The notes: generated by a model not told the origin, from the letters alone. A stretch of 64,000 nucleotides of DNA from Streptomyces bauhiniae (GCF_004784475.1 NZ_SRRT01000008.1:1-64000); one strand, 5' to 3'; positions 8,442-21,323 are shown, counted from the stretch's first letter. Numbers and translations are program-made.

Positions 8442-10772
8442 GTGAGCAGCATGAACGGTCGTGACCTGGTGCGTTCGTGGGGCGGGGTCGGCGCGGGGCG
8501 CGCCGCGCGGGGGATGCGGGCGGTGCGGGCCGCCTGGCACCGCAGGCGCAGCGACGCCGTGGGGCTGCCGCCGAGGGGCGCGGAGCGGGCGCGGGTGCCG
8601 GGTGAGGTGCGGGAGGCGGAGCCGGAGCCGGGCGGCGGGGTGATCCGGTTCGCGCGCTCGGAGCTGCGGATCGTGGTGGCGGTCGGCGGGGCGGTGTTCC
8701 TCGGCTGGGACGGGGCGGGCCCGGAGCCGTCGTACGCGCTGGCCGGCGGGGCGCCCGAGGTCGATCCCCGGGCGCTGCTGGAGCCGGACAAGGACGGCGG
8801 CTGGCGGGTGGTGGCCGAGCGGGTGACGGTCGCGGTGTCCCGGCTCGGGGCGGTGGAGATCCGTACGCCCGGCGGGCTCGTGCTGCGCCGGGAGCTGCCG
8901 CCGCGCTGGTGGGAGCCGCTGGGCGGGGGTGCGGCGCGCTGGACGCAGCGGGCCGAGGTGGCGGCGGACGCCCGGTTCTTCGGGCTGGGCGGGCGCACCT
9001 CGGGGCCCCGGCTGCCAGGCGGCGCGTACCGGCTGTGGAACGGGGCGGTGCCCGTGGCGATGCCGGTGCAGCTCGTGGTGGCGGACGCCTCGGCGCATCT
9101 GGTGTTCCACGACACGCCCTGGGACGGGACGGTGGTCCTGCGGGAGGGCGAGGAGGGTGCCGGTTCCGGGCACGACCGGGCGGGGCGCTGCGAGATACGC
9201 ATGGCCGGGGGTCCCCTGCGCTCCTGGGTCATCGTCGGCACCCCCGCGCGCGTGCTGGGCGCCTGGGCGTCGCTGACCGGCGCGCCCGCGCTGCCGCCCG
9301 CCTGGGCGCTGGGGCACCAGCACGCGCGGGACTTCGCGGGCGAGCAGGAGGTACGGGCGATCGTCGCGGGCTACCAGGAGCGCGATCTGCCCCTGGACGC
9401 CGTGCACCTGGACGCCGGCCATCACGAGGGCGGACGCCCCTTCAGCGTCGACCCGGACCGTTTCCCCAAGCTGCCGGTGCTCGCGGAGGAGCTGCGCCGG
9501 GACGGGGTGCGGCTGGTGTCGGCCGTCGACGCGGCGGTACGGGTGGTGCCGGGCGACGCGGTGTACGAGGGCGGCTCGGCCGTGGACGCGTTCGTACGGG
9601 ACGCGTCGGGGCGGCCGGTACGGGGTGAGGGGCGGGCCGGTGAGGCGGTGTTCCCGGACTTCACGCACGCGCGGGCGCGCGCGTGGTGGGGCGGGCTCTA
9701 CGAGGAGCGGCTGGAGCAGGGGTTCGCCGGGTTCTGGCACGGCGCCCACGAGCCCTCCGCGCGGGACGCGTTCGGGGAGCCGCCGTTGCCGCGCTCGGCC
9801 CGGCACGCCCTGGAGGGGGCCGGCGGCGACCACCGGGAGGCGCACAACCTGGACGCGCTGTGCATGGCACGGGCCGCCTACGAGGGGCTGCGCGAAATGG
9901 CGCCCGGGGAGCGGCCGTTCGTGCTCTCCCGGTCCGGCTGGGCCGGGACCCAGCGGTACGGCGGCATCTGGTCGGGGGACGTGGGGACGGGCTGGCCGGC
10001 GCTCAGGGCGTCGCTGTCGCTGGTGCTGGGGCTGGGACTGTGCGGGGTGCCGTACGCGGGGACGGACGTCGGCGGGCCCGGCGGTGACGTGTCCCCGGAG
10101 CTGTATCTGCGGTGGTTCCAGCTCGGCGCGTATCTGCCGCTGTTCCGCACGCGCACGGGCGCGCGTGCGGGGCGGGAGCCGTGGGAGTTCGGGGCGGAGG
10201 TGCTGGGGCACGCGCGCGTGGCGCTGCTCGAACGGCGGCGCCTGCTGCCGTACTTCGTGACGCTGGCGCATCTGGCCCGGTGGACGGGGGCGCCCGTCGT
10301 GCGGCCGCTGTGGTGGGGGGCGCCGGAGGACCGGGCGCTGCGGGACTGCGAGGACGCGTTCCTGCTGGGTGACAGCCTGCTGGTGGCGCCGGTACTGGAC
10401 CCCGGCACCGAGCGGCGTGCGGTACGGCTGCCTCGGGGGCGCTGGTACGACACGGCGACGGAGCGGGCGTACGAGGGGCCGGGGCAGGTGCTGGTGGAGG
10501 CTCCGCGGGGGCGGATTCCGGTGCTCGCGCGCGCGGGTGCCGTCGTTCCGGTGCGGGGTGCGGACGGCAGCTTGGAGCTGGAGGTGTGGGCGCCCGCGCC
10601 GGGGCGGGCCGGGGGCGGCCTGGTGGTGCCCGACACCGGGGAGATCGAGCGGTACGTCACCCGCTGGGACGGCAGGCGCGTGGTCGTCACCCGGGAGACG
10701 GACGGCGGCCCCGCCGAGCCGTCCCGGCCGGTGCGGGTAAGGGGGGTGGGCGGGGCCGCCTCCGGTCAGTAA
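8442..10772 (+). CDS. Glycoside hydrolase family 31 protein with a substituted catalytic nucleophile
   Basis: The protein has about 776 residues from GTG 8442; ATG 8451 is a possible start three codons later. It shows the GH31 N-terminal beta-sandwich, the (beta/alpha)8 barrel (from LPPAWALGHQH) and C-terminal sheet domains. The family uses an aspartate nucleophile in W-x-D-M-N-E. Here the stretch reads GFWHGAHEPS, so residue 434 is glycine instead of aspartate. The acid/base aspartate is kept at D513 in GIWSGDVGT, and so is SRSGWAGTQRY. The substrate-binding strand reads HLDAGHHEG instead of the usual LDIDYMDG. It may be an altered enzyme or a non-catalytic sugar-binding protein. No signal peptide is evident. 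Confidence 0.82.
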   Translation: MSSMNGRDLVRSWGGVGAGRAARGMRAVRAAWHRRRSDAVGLPPRGAERARVPGEVREAEPEPGGGVIRFARSELRIVVAVGGAVFLGWDGAGPEPSYALAGGAPEVDPRALLEPDKDGGWRVVAERVTVAVSRLGAVEIRTPGGLVLRRELPPRWWEPLGGGAARWTQRAEVAADARFFGLGGRTSGPRLPGGAYRLWNGAVPVAMPVQLVVADASAHLVFHDTPWDGTVVLREGEEGAGSGHDRAGRCEIRMAGGPLRSWVIVGTPARVLGAWASLTGAPALPPAWALGHQHARDFAGEQEVRAIVAGYQERDLPLDAVHLDAGHHEGGRPFSVDPDRFPKLPVLAEELRRDGVRLVSAVDAAVRVVPGDAVYEGGSAVDAFVRDASGRPVRGEGRAGEAVFPDFTHARARAWWGGLYEERLEQGFAGFWHGAHEPSARDAFGEPPLPRSARHALEGAGGDHREAHNLDALCMARAAYEGLREMAPGERPFVLSRSGWAGTQRYGGIWSGDVGTGWPALRASLSLVLGLGLCGVPYAGTDVGGPGGDVSPELYLRWFQLGAYLPLFRTRTGARAGREPWEFGAEVLGHARVALLERRRLLPYFVTLAHLARWTGAPVVRPLWWGAPEDRALRDCEDAFLLGDSLLVAPVLDPGTERRAVRLPRGRWYDTATERAYEGPGQVLVEAPRGRIPVLARAGAVVPVRGADGSLELEVWAPAPGRAGGGLVVPDTGEIERYVTRWDGRRVVVTRETDGGPAEPSRPVRVRGVGGAASGQ

Positions 10773-11299
10773 CGGCCCTCGAACCAGGCGCGGACGGCCA
10801 GGGTGTGCAGCGGGAAGGCGAGTTCCTGGGGGCCGCGCAGCAGATGCCAGCCCTCGGTCTCGTCAGTGGCGGCGGAGGCCGGGAGCGCGTCGGCGGGGCG
10901 TTCCGGGAGGAGCCCGAAGAGCAGCAGGTGGCCGTCGGGTGAGCTCATGGCGTCGACCAGCCGCAGGTCGCGGGCGTCGGCCTCGATGCCGGTCTCCTCG
11001 CGCAATTCGCGGACGGCGGCGTGCTTCCAGTCCTCGCGGTCGTCGATGAAGCCGCCGGGCAGCGCTACCCCGCCGAGCTGCGGGGCGACGGTCCGGGTGA
11101 TGACGACCAGGGCGGCGCCGTGGGTGTCGTACACGGGCTGGAGCACGACGGCCACCGGCAGCGGGTTGCGGTAGGCGGTGGTGCCGCAGGCGGGGCAGGT
11201 GCGCGGCCAGCCGGTGACGCCGTCCCCGTAGGGGGCCCCGCAGCTCGAACAGTGGGAACCGGGGCCGGAGTTGGCGGCCGGCTGCTGAATCTCGGACAC
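10766..11299 (-). CDS. Nudix hydrolase with N-terminal zinc ribbon
   Basis: This protein of about 177 residues has two parts. A zinc ribbon uses C17, C20, C35 and C38 (CSSC and CPAC). The Nudix fold that follows has a complete box, GGFIDDREDW followed by AAVRELREETGI, matching GX5EX7REUXEEXGU. Such proteins hydrolyse nucleoside diphosphates linked to another moiety, often NADH or sugar nucleotides; the substrate here is unknown. I placed the start at GTG 11299. A TACAGT box lies six bases before it, suggesting a leaderless transcript; an upstream ATG at 11371 would add 24 unconserved-looking residues. Its stop overlaps that of the convergent GH31 gene by seven bases. Confidence 0.85.
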   Translation of the reverse strand: MSEIQQPAANSGPGSHCSSCGAPYGDGVTGWPRTCPACGTTAYRNPLPVAVVLQPVYDTHGAALVVITRTVAPQLGGVALPGGFIDDREDWKHAAVRELREETGIEADARDLRLVDAMSSPDGHLLLFGLLPERPADALPASAATDETEGWHLLRGPQELAFPLHTLAVRAWFEGRY

Positions 11300-11374
11300 G
11301 CGCGGACTGTATCCGATCGCGGCGGGCGTGTCGCGGGGTGCCGATGGGACGGGTGGGGCGGGGTGCCCCACGGG

Positions 11375-11960
11375 TCAGGTGGCGAGGGCGCGGCGGCGTT
11401 CGGCGGCCAGTTCCATGGCGTGCTGGACGACGCCGATCAGTACGGCCTTGACCGATTCCCGGTCGCGGGCGTCGGTCAGCAGCACCGGCACGTCCGGGTC
11501 GAGGTCGAGCGCCTTGCGGACCGACTCCGCCGGGTAACGGGCCGCCCCTTCGAAGCAGTTGACGCCGACGACGAACGGGATCGACCGCCGCTCGAAGTAG
11601 TCGACGGCGGCGAAGCAGTCCTCCAGGCGCCGGGTGTCGGCGAGGACGACCGCGCCGAGCGCGCCCTCGGACAGCTCGTCCCACATGAACCAGAACCGCT
11701 CCTGGCCGGGCGTGCCGAACAGATAGAGCACGAGGTCGGCGCGGAGGGTGATGCGGCCGAAGTCCATGGCCACGGTGGTGGTGCGCTTGCCCTCGACGCC
11801 GTCGGTGTCGTCCACGGGGCGCCCGGCCTCGGTCAGCACCTCCTCGGTGCGCAGCGGCCGGATCTCGCTGACCGCGCCGACCATGGTGGTCTTGCCGACG
11901 CCGAACCCTCCGGCCACCAGGATCTTGAGCGTGACGGGCTCGACGGGGGGCTTGCCGCGT

Positions 11961-11983
<23 letters not shown>
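11375..11983 (-). CDS. cvnD: Conservon GTP-binding protein CvnD
   Basis: This Ras-like small GTPase of about 202 residues is the output component of a Streptomyces conservon, thought to work at the membrane with a CvnA kinase in a manner loosely like eukaryotic receptor complexes. The P-loop is GGFGVGKT at residues 25-32. FGTPGQERF is the switch II motif, and the expected NKxD-type site reads VNCFEG, as is usual in this family. The ATG at 11983 has AGGAGAAG before it. The start overlaps the end of the upstream 5-oxoprolinase gene by 23 bases, implying coupled translation. That gene separates cvnD from cvnC, which is not the usual cvnABCD arrangement. Confidence 0.92.
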
Positions 11984-15629
<3,646 letters not shown>

Positions 15630-15653
15630 GTCACTACCCCGCTTCCGCGCTGG

Positions 15654-16052
15654 TCACAGCGCCCGGAGGCCGTCGATCACGTCGCGCAGAATACTCTCGT
15701 CCGGCAGCTCGGCCGGGGGCACCGGACGCGTCACATGGACGAGTTCGGCGTGCACGAGGTCCCCGATCAGGACGCGTACGACTCCTACGGGCAGGTCGAG
15801 TCCGGCGGCGAGTTCGGCGACCGACTGCGGTTCGTCCCGGCAGAGGCCGACGATCTCCACATGCTCCGGCGCCAGCGTCGGGTCCTCCTCGGGGTCGCCG
15901 GCGTCCGGTTCGGTGACGACGACCGCGATCAGGTCGAGGACGTGCTGGCCGGGGCTGCTGGTACGGCCACGTGTCATGGCGTACGGGCGGACCACGGGAC
16001 CCGCCTCGTCGTCGAACCAGTGGCCGCCGCTTCTCTGACCCTCTCCGCTCAT
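15654..16052 (-). CDS. cvnC: Conservon protein CvnC (DUF742)
   Basis: This small protein of 132 residues contains the DUF742 domain that always accompanies CvnA and CvnB in conservons. Visible features are VRPYAMTRGRT near the N-terminus and a winged-helix-like stretch, SVAELAAGLDLPVGVVRVLIGDLVHAELV, at about residues 77-105. A helix-turn-helix role is suggested by the pattern but not proven for the family. It begins nine bases after cvnB ends, and the 5-oxoprolinase gene starts 24 bases after its own stop. All genes from cvnA to cvnD therefore appear to form one transcript. Confidence 0.92.
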   Translation of the reverse strand: MSGEGQRSGGHWFDDEAGPVVRPYAMTRGRTSSPGQHVLDLIAVVVTEPDAGDPEEDPTLAPEHVEIVGLCRDEPQSVAELAAGLDLPVGVVRVLIGDLVHAELVHVTRPVPPAELPDESILRDVIDGLRAL

Positions 16053-16061
16053 GTCGTCCGA

Positions 16062-16496
16062 CTACCCGCCCACGGGCGGCTCGCTGCGCGGGGCGCTGCC
16101 CAGATGGACGCCGACCCGCTTGACCAGCAGCGTCATCTCGTAGGCGACCTGGCCGACGTCGGAGTCGGCGTCGGAGAACACGGCGAGGCAGCTTCCGTCG
16201 CCGGCGGCGGTGACGAAGAGGAAGGCGTCGTCCAGCTCGACCACGGTCTGCCGGACGTTGCCCGCCTCGAAGTGGCGGCCCACGCCCTTGGCGAGGCTGT
16301 GGAAGCCGGACGCCACGGCGGCCAGATGCTCGCTGTCCTCCCTGGTCAGGTCGGTGGACACGCCCATGGCCAGGCCGTCGCCGGACAGGACGACGGCCTT
16401 GCGGATGCTGGCGACCCGGTCGACCAGGTCGTCCAGGAGCCAGTTCAGCTCCTTCTTCTTGCTGTCCGTGTGGCCGGTCGCGTTCGGTGCGGTCAT
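16062..16496 (-). CDS. cvnB: Conservon roadblock/LC7 protein CvnB
   Basis: This protein of 144 residues is built of one roadblock/LC7 domain, from ELNWLLDDLVDRVASIRKAVVLSGDGLAMG to about residue 125. Such proteins dimerise and in bacteria act as platforms or GTPase-activating partners for small GTPases, here expected to be CvnD. Its ATG overlaps the cvnA stop in an ATGA, the classic sign of translational coupling. CvnC follows nine bases later. No membrane segment is present, so it should be recruited to the membrane by the sensor kinase. Confidence 0.93.
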   Translation of the reverse strand: MTAPNATGHTDSKKKELNWLLDDLVDRVASIRKAVVLSGDGLAMGVSTDLTREDSEHLAAVASGFHSLAKGVGRHFEAGNVRQTVVELDDAFLFVTAAGDGSCLAVFSDADSDVGQVAYEMTLLVKRVGVHLGSAPRSEPPVGG

Positions 16497-19192
16497 CGAC
16501 CGTCTCCCTCAGTCGTTCCTTGTGCTGTGCCGCTGTGGGCTCGGTCGCCCTCAGCGTTCTCCTCGCGGCCGCGCTCCCAGCCGCGCTGGAGCGACGCCAT
16601 CCGCGAGCGGACCTCGTCGGCGTCGCGTACGGCGGGCTCGAAGGTGTTCTCGGGGCGCCGGTCGGGCTCGCGCCTGAGCTGCGGTGCCAGATTGGCCTGG
16701 CGTACGCGCTTGGGCAGCGGGGCGGTGCCGTCGGGCGCCGGGTCGGCCGGGGCCGGGGCTCCGTGGGCGGCCGCCGCGCTGATCGGGTCGGGGGTGTCCG
16801 GGCCGGTCCGGGTCCGGCGCGGCAGCTCCGGGGGCTGCGCGTCGGCGTCGGCGGACGGGGTCTCGGGCCGCTCGGCGGTGGCGGTGCGGGCGGTCCTCGG
16901 CGTGGGGCGCCTGCCGGAGTCGCCCCGGCGGCGGGTGGGCAGCGGGGGCGGTCCGTCGGGCTCGGCGCCGAAGGGTTCCCCGCGCGAGGCGACGGGTTCG
17001 CCGTGCGAGCTGACCAGCTTGGGCGGCTCGCGCCGGGGCGGCGGGATCAGCGCGGCCGGGTCGTGGACGTCGGTGGGGGCGAGACTGCGGGCGCGGAAGA
17101 TACCGCCGAGTTCGCTGTCGTCGTCCGCCAGCACGCTCGGGAAGTCATCGGCGGGCGCGTCGAGGGCGGGGCGGTCCGTGGTGGCGCTCAGCTCGGCCGG
17201 CTCTTCGCGCTCCACGGGCCGGGCGGTGCCGCGCTCCCTGCTCCGCTGGGTCTCCTTGGAGAGGTCGCCGAGCCGGATGCCGATGCCGTTGGTGTCGGGG
17301 GCGTCGTCGGTGAGCAGCGCGTCCGGGATGAGGACGACGGCGGTGGTGCCGCCGTAGGGAGAGGGCTGGAGGGAGACGCGTACGTGCTGGCGGCGGGCGA
17401 GGCGGCTGACCACGAACAGGCCGAGCCGGTCGGTGTCGGACAGCTCGAACTCGGGGGTCTCCGCGAGCCGCAGGTTGGCGTCGAGGAGTGCCTCGGCGGT
17501 CATGCCGAGGCCCCGGTCGTGGATCTCCAGCGCGAAGCCGTTGGCGACCCGCTCTCCCACCACGTGCACATTGGTGTGCGGGGGCGAGAACAGCGTGGCG
17601 TTCTCCAGCAGTTCGGCCACGAGGTGGGTGAGGTCGGAGACGGCGGGGCCGATGACGGCGACGCGAGGCAGCCGCCGTACCTCCACGCGCTCGTAGTCCT
17701 CCACCTCGGCGACGGAGGCGCGGACCACGTCCATCAGCCGCACCGGGCGGCGCCACTGGCGGGAGGGGGCGGCGCCGGAGAGGATCACCAGGCCCTCGGC
17801 GTGGCGGCGCATGCGGGTGGTGAGGTGGTCCAGCCGGAAGAGGTCGGCGAGTTCGTCGGTGTCCTCGGTGCGGCGCTCCATGGTGTCCAGCAGGGTGAGC
17901 TGCTTGTGCAGGAGCACCTGGCTGCGGCGGGCGAGGTTGACGAACACCTCGGAGACCCCGGCGCGCAGCTCGGACTGCTTCACGGCGGCCTCGACGGCGG
18001 CCCGCTGGAGGGTGTTGAGGGCGCGGCCGACCTCGCCGATCTCGTTCTGGTCGTAGTCGGGCCGGGGCACCTCGCTCTCCACGTCGACCGGTTCGCCCGC
18101 GGAGAGGCGGCGCATCACGTGGGGCAGCCGGACCGCGGACGCCTCGTGGGCCTCCGTCCGCAGCCGCTTGAGGTCGCGGATGAGACGGCGGCCGACGCGC
18201 ACGGACAGCACGAGGGAGATCAGGAGGGCCGCGAGGCCGAGGATGCCGGCGACGGCGGCCTGGGCGATGACGCCGTAGGTGACGGGCCGTACCCGGTCGC
18301 GGAAGCGGTGGCCGGCCTGGTCGTCCATGGTGCCGAGGTCTTCGAGGACGCCGCCGGCGACGGCGTGCCAGCTCGCGGTGGTGACACCGCGCGGGATGCC
18401 GGCGCCGGTGTCGATGACCTCGCGCTCGGCCGTCCGCAGGGGGGCCGTGGTGGCGTTGCGCCAGTAGCTCTCGTAGCGGTCGCGTTCCGGGGCGGGCAGC
18501 AGCGGGAGGCTGACGTCGTAGAGGAGGGTGCGCTGGGCGACGAGGTCAGAGACCTGGCGGGCCTCCTCGCGGGAGAGGCTGCCGACCACCAGGGCGGAGC
18601 CGAGGATGGCGTCCTCGCGGGAGAGGAGTTCGCGGGCGCGGCCGGTGTTGACGAGGGCCCCGGCCTGCTTGTCCATCTCCACGTCGTCGACGCCGTCGAC
18701 CGCGGCGACCAGCGCGTAGCAGGGGTCGACCAGGCGGTTGTAGAGGTCGAGGGCGCCGGCGCGGGTGACGGTGCGCTCCTCGACGCTGCGGCGCAGGGAT
18801 TCCAGGCCGCCCAGCGCGTCGAGCGCGGTGGTGAGGCGTTCGCCGTCCTCGCCGCGCAGCGCGTCGCGGGTCTTGGGGTTCCGGGCGTTGGCGCGGAGGG
18901 TGGCCAGCGCGCGGTCGGTGGCGGTACGGGAGCGGTGCAGCTCGGCGAGGGCGTCGGCGGCGCGCGGATCGGCGAGGTAGACGAGGCTCTGCCGGCGCTC
19001 GTGCTGGAGGTCGCGGACGGTGTTCTCGGTGGGGTGGCCGATGTCCTTCACGGCGCGTGAGACGCGCAGCGACCGGGCGACCTCACTTCCCGTCAGCACG
19101 GTGGCGAACGCCCAGACGACGGTCAGGGCCACCAGCGGCACGAGAAGCAGCGCCACGATCTTCCGGCGGATCGACTTCCCGCGAAACCGCAT
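16493..19192 (-). CDS. cvnA: Conservon sensor histidine-kinase-like protein CvnA
   Basis: This membrane protein of 899 residues has a first transmembrane helix at about 12-32, an extracellular nitrate/nitrite-sensor-type domain (about 45-300) and a second helix at about 309-331. A HAMP-like linker and an ATP-binding domain follow, the latter with an N-box LLENATLFSPP near residue 527 and the G-box HDRGLGM. The tail of about 280 residues is proline-rich and charged and probably disordered. As in other CvnA proteins there is no obvious phosphorylatable H-box histidine. The ATG at 19192 has GGGGGAGGCC directly before it. It leads the cvnA-cvnB-cvnC-oxoprolinase-cvnD operon. Confidence 0.92.
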   Translation of the reverse strand: MRFRGKSIRRKIVALLLVPLVALTVVWAFATVLTGSEVARSLRVSRAVKDIGHPTENTVRDLQHERRQSLVYLADPRAADALAELHRSRTATDRALATLRANARNPKTRDALRGEDGERLTTALDALGGLESLRRSVEERTVTRAGALDLYNRLVDPCYALVAAVDGVDDVEMDKQAGALVNTGRARELLSREDAILGSALVVGSLSREEARQVSDLVAQRTLLYDVSLPLLPAPERDRYESYWRNATTAPLRTAEREVIDTGAGIPRGVTTASWHAVAGGVLEDLGTMDDQAGHRFRDRVRPVTYGVIAQAAVAGILGLAALLISLVLSVRVGRRLIRDLKRLRTEAHEASAVRLPHVMRRLSAGEPVDVESEVPRPDYDQNEIGEVGRALNTLQRAAVEAAVKQSELRAGVSEVFVNLARRSQVLLHKQLTLLDTMERRTEDTDELADLFRLDHLTTRMRRHAEGLVILSGAAPSRQWRRPVRLMDVVRASVAEVEDYERVEVRRLPRVAVIGPAVSDLTHLVAELLENATLFSPPHTNVHVVGERVANGFALEIHDRGLGMTAEALLDANLRLAETPEFELSDTDRLGLFVVSRLARRQHVRVSLQPSPYGGTTAVVLIPDALLTDDAPDTNGIGIRLGDLSKETQRSRERGTARPVEREEPAELSATTDRPALDAPADDFPSVLADDDSELGGIFRARSLAPTDVHDPAALIPPPRREPPKLVSSHGEPVASRGEPFGAEPDGPPPLPTRRRGDSGRRPTPRTARTATAERPETPSADADAQPPELPRRTRTGPDTPDPISAAAAHGAPAPADPAPDGTAPLPKRVRQANLAPQLRREPDRRPENTFEPAVRDADEVRSRMASLQRGWERGREENAEGDRAHSGTAQGTTEGDGR

Positions 19193-19605
19193 GGCCTCCC
19201 CCAGCTCGACCCCTCACCCGGGGTACGTGTGTCCGACTCGGAACGGCGCGAGCCTACTACCGCCCCACAGGTGTCTCGAAGGCACGTCTGATGCGTGAAC
19301 TCCCTTATGGCAGGCGGTAGATGGCGAGTTGTCCGGGCATTGGGGGAGATTGCGGCCGTGACGGGAGGGGTCCAGGGGAAGCGGGCCGAAACAGTACGGA
19401 CACCGGTTGGCTGGAAATTTTCACAAGTCGGGAATCTTCGAGACGCCTCGTTCGTCGTTCACATGGGGAGACGGGGAGGGAATCGGCCACACCAGCCGCA
19501 TCCTTCGCCCCGGCCGCGTAAAACAGCGCAAGCCGGGCAGCCACTGGGGAGTCGGGGCCTTCGGGTTCCGGGGCGAGCGGTTTGCCGGCGGTGGGGAGTG
19601 ACACG
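19193..19605. other. Intergenic region between divergent cvnA and a small membrane protein gene
   Basis: About 410 bases without a convincing gene; the short frames here have poor start sites and shadow-like composition. A TAGGCT box on the minus strand near 19251-19256, upstream of the GGGGGAGG ribosome-binding site of cvnA, could be its -10 element. On the plus strand GGGAAT occurs at 19430, but no GTT stands 18 bases downstream, so it is not a clean SigR promoter. Nothing else stands out. Confidence 0.5.
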
Positions 19606-20139
19606 GTGATGGGCACGGCTGAGCGGCGCGATGCGCCCGAGGTGAGCGTGGCGGAGCGCCCGGCGCGGATTCCGGGCCAGGTGGGTCCGGAGCGCGGGAT
19701 ACCGGCGCGCACGCCGGGTGTCGGGAGAGCCGGGCGGCAGCAGGCGGCGTACCGGCCGCTGTGGGTGGAAGAACCCGCGAAGCGGCGCCGGATGGCGGAC
19801 CCGGTGCGTACGGCCGCGGTGCGGGCGGTACTGATCATCGCGGTGACGCTGATCCAGGCGATGGTCGCGTTCCTGTGCACGCTGGCCGGGTCCTGGGCGG
19901 CGTTCCCGATGGTGATCAGCAGCGTGGCGAGCACGGTGGTGGCCACCTGGGCGGTGGTCGACGTCTGGGTGACCCGCCAGGTCTGGAACCAGCGGTACGG
20001 AGTGGTCTCCGAGCCCAGCAGCACGGCGCGGCAGCTCCGCCGGGAGCGCCGCGCGGCGCGGCGCCGCGAGCGCACGGCGCGGCGGGACCAGGAGCGGATA
20101 GCCAGGCGGGCCGGCGCGAAGCGGCTGTCCCACCCCTGA
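19606..20139 (+). CDS. Hypothetical membrane protein
   Basis: This is a protein of about 177 residues with an N-terminal charged, proline-containing region of roughly 70 residues. Two hydrophobic segments follow (AVLIIAVTLIQAMVAFLCTLAG and the stretch around FPMVISSVASTVVATWAVV), and the C-terminal tail is very arginine-rich. It should sit in the cytoplasmic membrane with the basic tail inside. I do not recognise a family with a known role. GGGGAG at 19593-19598 is well placed for the GTG at 19606; the ATG at 19609 is nearly as likely. It is divergent from the conservon and convergent with the ferredoxin reductase gene. Confidence 0.72.
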   Translation: MMGTAERRDAPEVSVAERPARIPGQVGPERGIPARTPGVGRAGRQQAAYRPLWVEEPAKRRRMADPVRTAAVRAVLIIAVTLIQAMVAFLCTLAGSWAAFPMVISSVASTVVATWAVVDVWVTRQVWNQRYGVVSEPSSTARQLRRERRAARRRERTARRDQERIARRAGAKRLSHP

Positions 20140-20162
20140 GGTCACGGGTGCCCCGCGCGGGC

Positions 20163-21323
20163 TCACGTCGTGGCGGTCTCCACGGCCCGCCCGAGTGCGC
20201 GCCGGGCGCGGGTGAAGGGCCGGGGGCGGTTCACCGCGAGTACGGCGACGGTGGTGCCCTCGCGTTCGTAGCGGGCCAGGAAGCCTCCGTCGCCCGGCCC
20301 TTCGTCGGAGAGTTCGCCCTCGGTCACACGGACGGTGTCCCCCGGCTGGCAACGGCCCGCGAACTGGATGCGGGAGCCGTACTGGTCGGACCAGAAGTAG
20401 GGCACCGGCCGCAGGGTGGCGAGGGTGCGTCCGGCGAGCAGGTTGGTGACGGCGACGCGGGGCTGCTCGGCGGCCGAGGTCCAGTGCTCGGCGCGTACGC
20501 CGCCCACGCGGGCCACATCGCCGACGGCGACCACCTGGGGCGACGCGGTCACGCAGCCGTCGTCGCAGAGCACACCGTCGCCGAGGGCCAGCGTCGAGCC
20601 CGCCAGCCAGGCGGTGTTCGGGACGGCGCCGATGCCGGCGATCACGAGGTCCGCGGTGAGGGTATGACCGTCGGCCAGCTCCACGGCCGTGGCCGACCCG
20701 GTGCGGCGGATGCCTGTCACTCCGATGCCGGTGCGGAGCCGTACGCCGCCCCGGCGGTGGAGCGTGGCGCACACGGCGGCCATTTCCGGGCCGAGTTGGG
20801 GCAGCAGGGGCAGCGGGGCGGCTTCGAGCACGGTGACGTCGTGGCCGAGGGCGGCGCAGGACGCGGCGGTCTCGGCGCCGATGAAGCCGCCGCCGATCAC
20901 GACGACCCGCTGTGGGCCCTCGGCGAGCCGGGTGCGCAGGGCGCGGGCGTCGTCCACGGTGCGCAGGGTGTGGGCGCCGGGGAGTGGGCGGGCCTTCGCG
21001 CCGGTGGCGATGACCAGGCCGTCCGTGGCGAGGGTGCGGCCGTCCGCCAGCAGGACGGTGCGGGCCCCGGTGTCGAGGCCCCGGGCGCGGACGCCGAGCA
21101 GCCACTCGGCGTCGAGGCCGGCGGTCTCCTCGGCGTCCGTCAGGGCGAGTTGATCGTCGTCCGCGCGGCCGGTGAGGAAATCCTTGGAGAGCGGCGGGCG
21201 GTCGTAGGGCGGATGCGGTTCGTCGCCGACGACGACCAGGCGGCCGTCGTATCCCTGCGCGCGCAGCTCGCGTGCCGCGTACAGACCGGCGAGGGAGGCG
21301 CCGACGATGGTCACGGTCCTCAT
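20163..21323 (-). CDS. FAD-dependent ferredoxin reductase
   Basis: This flavoprotein of about 386 residues is of the oxygenase-coupled NADH:ferredoxin reductase type. The FAD-binding Rossmann motif is VGASLAGLYAARELR at the N-terminus. The NAD(P)H-binding motif VVVIGGGFIGAETAASCAALG lies near residue 145, and the second FAD motif reads VVAVGDVAR. ATG 21323 has AAGGAG nine bases before it. The gene follows a Rieske ferredoxin gene by 31 bases on the same strand. The pair most likely passes electrons from NAD(P)H to the Rieske oxygenase encoded at 26754, which has no reductase domain of its own. Confidence 0.9.
   Translation of the reverse strand: MRTVTIVGASLAGLYAARELRAQGYDGRLVVVGDEPHPPYDRPPLSKDFLTGRADDDQLALTDAEETAGLDAEWLLGVRARGLDTGARTVLLADGRTLATDGLVIATGAKARPLPGAHTLRTVDDARALRTRLAEGPQRVVVIGGGFIGAETAASCAALGHDVTVLEAAPLPLLPQLGPEMAAVCATLHRRGGVRLRTGIGVTGIRRTGSATAVELADGHTLTADLVIAGIGAVPNTAWLAGSTLALGDGVLCDDGCVTASPQVVAVGDVARVGGVRAEHWTSAAEQPRVAVTNLLAGRTLATLRPVPYFWSDQYGSRIQFAGRCQPGDTVRVTEGELSDEGPGDGGFLARYEREGTTVAVLAVNRPRPFTRARRALGRAVETATT

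Noticed and set aside
6171..10271. Minus-strand open frame of 1366 codons opposite the GH31 gene and across the acetoacetyl-CoA synthetase gene
   Set aside because: It is a different frame of real genes on both strands; its arginine/proline-rich translation is typical of shadows in high-GC DNA.
19430..19459. GGGAAT upstream of the small membrane protein as a SigR promoter
   Set aside because: The nearest GTT sequences are 14 and 21 bases downstream, not 18 or 19, so the element does not fit the SigR consensus.
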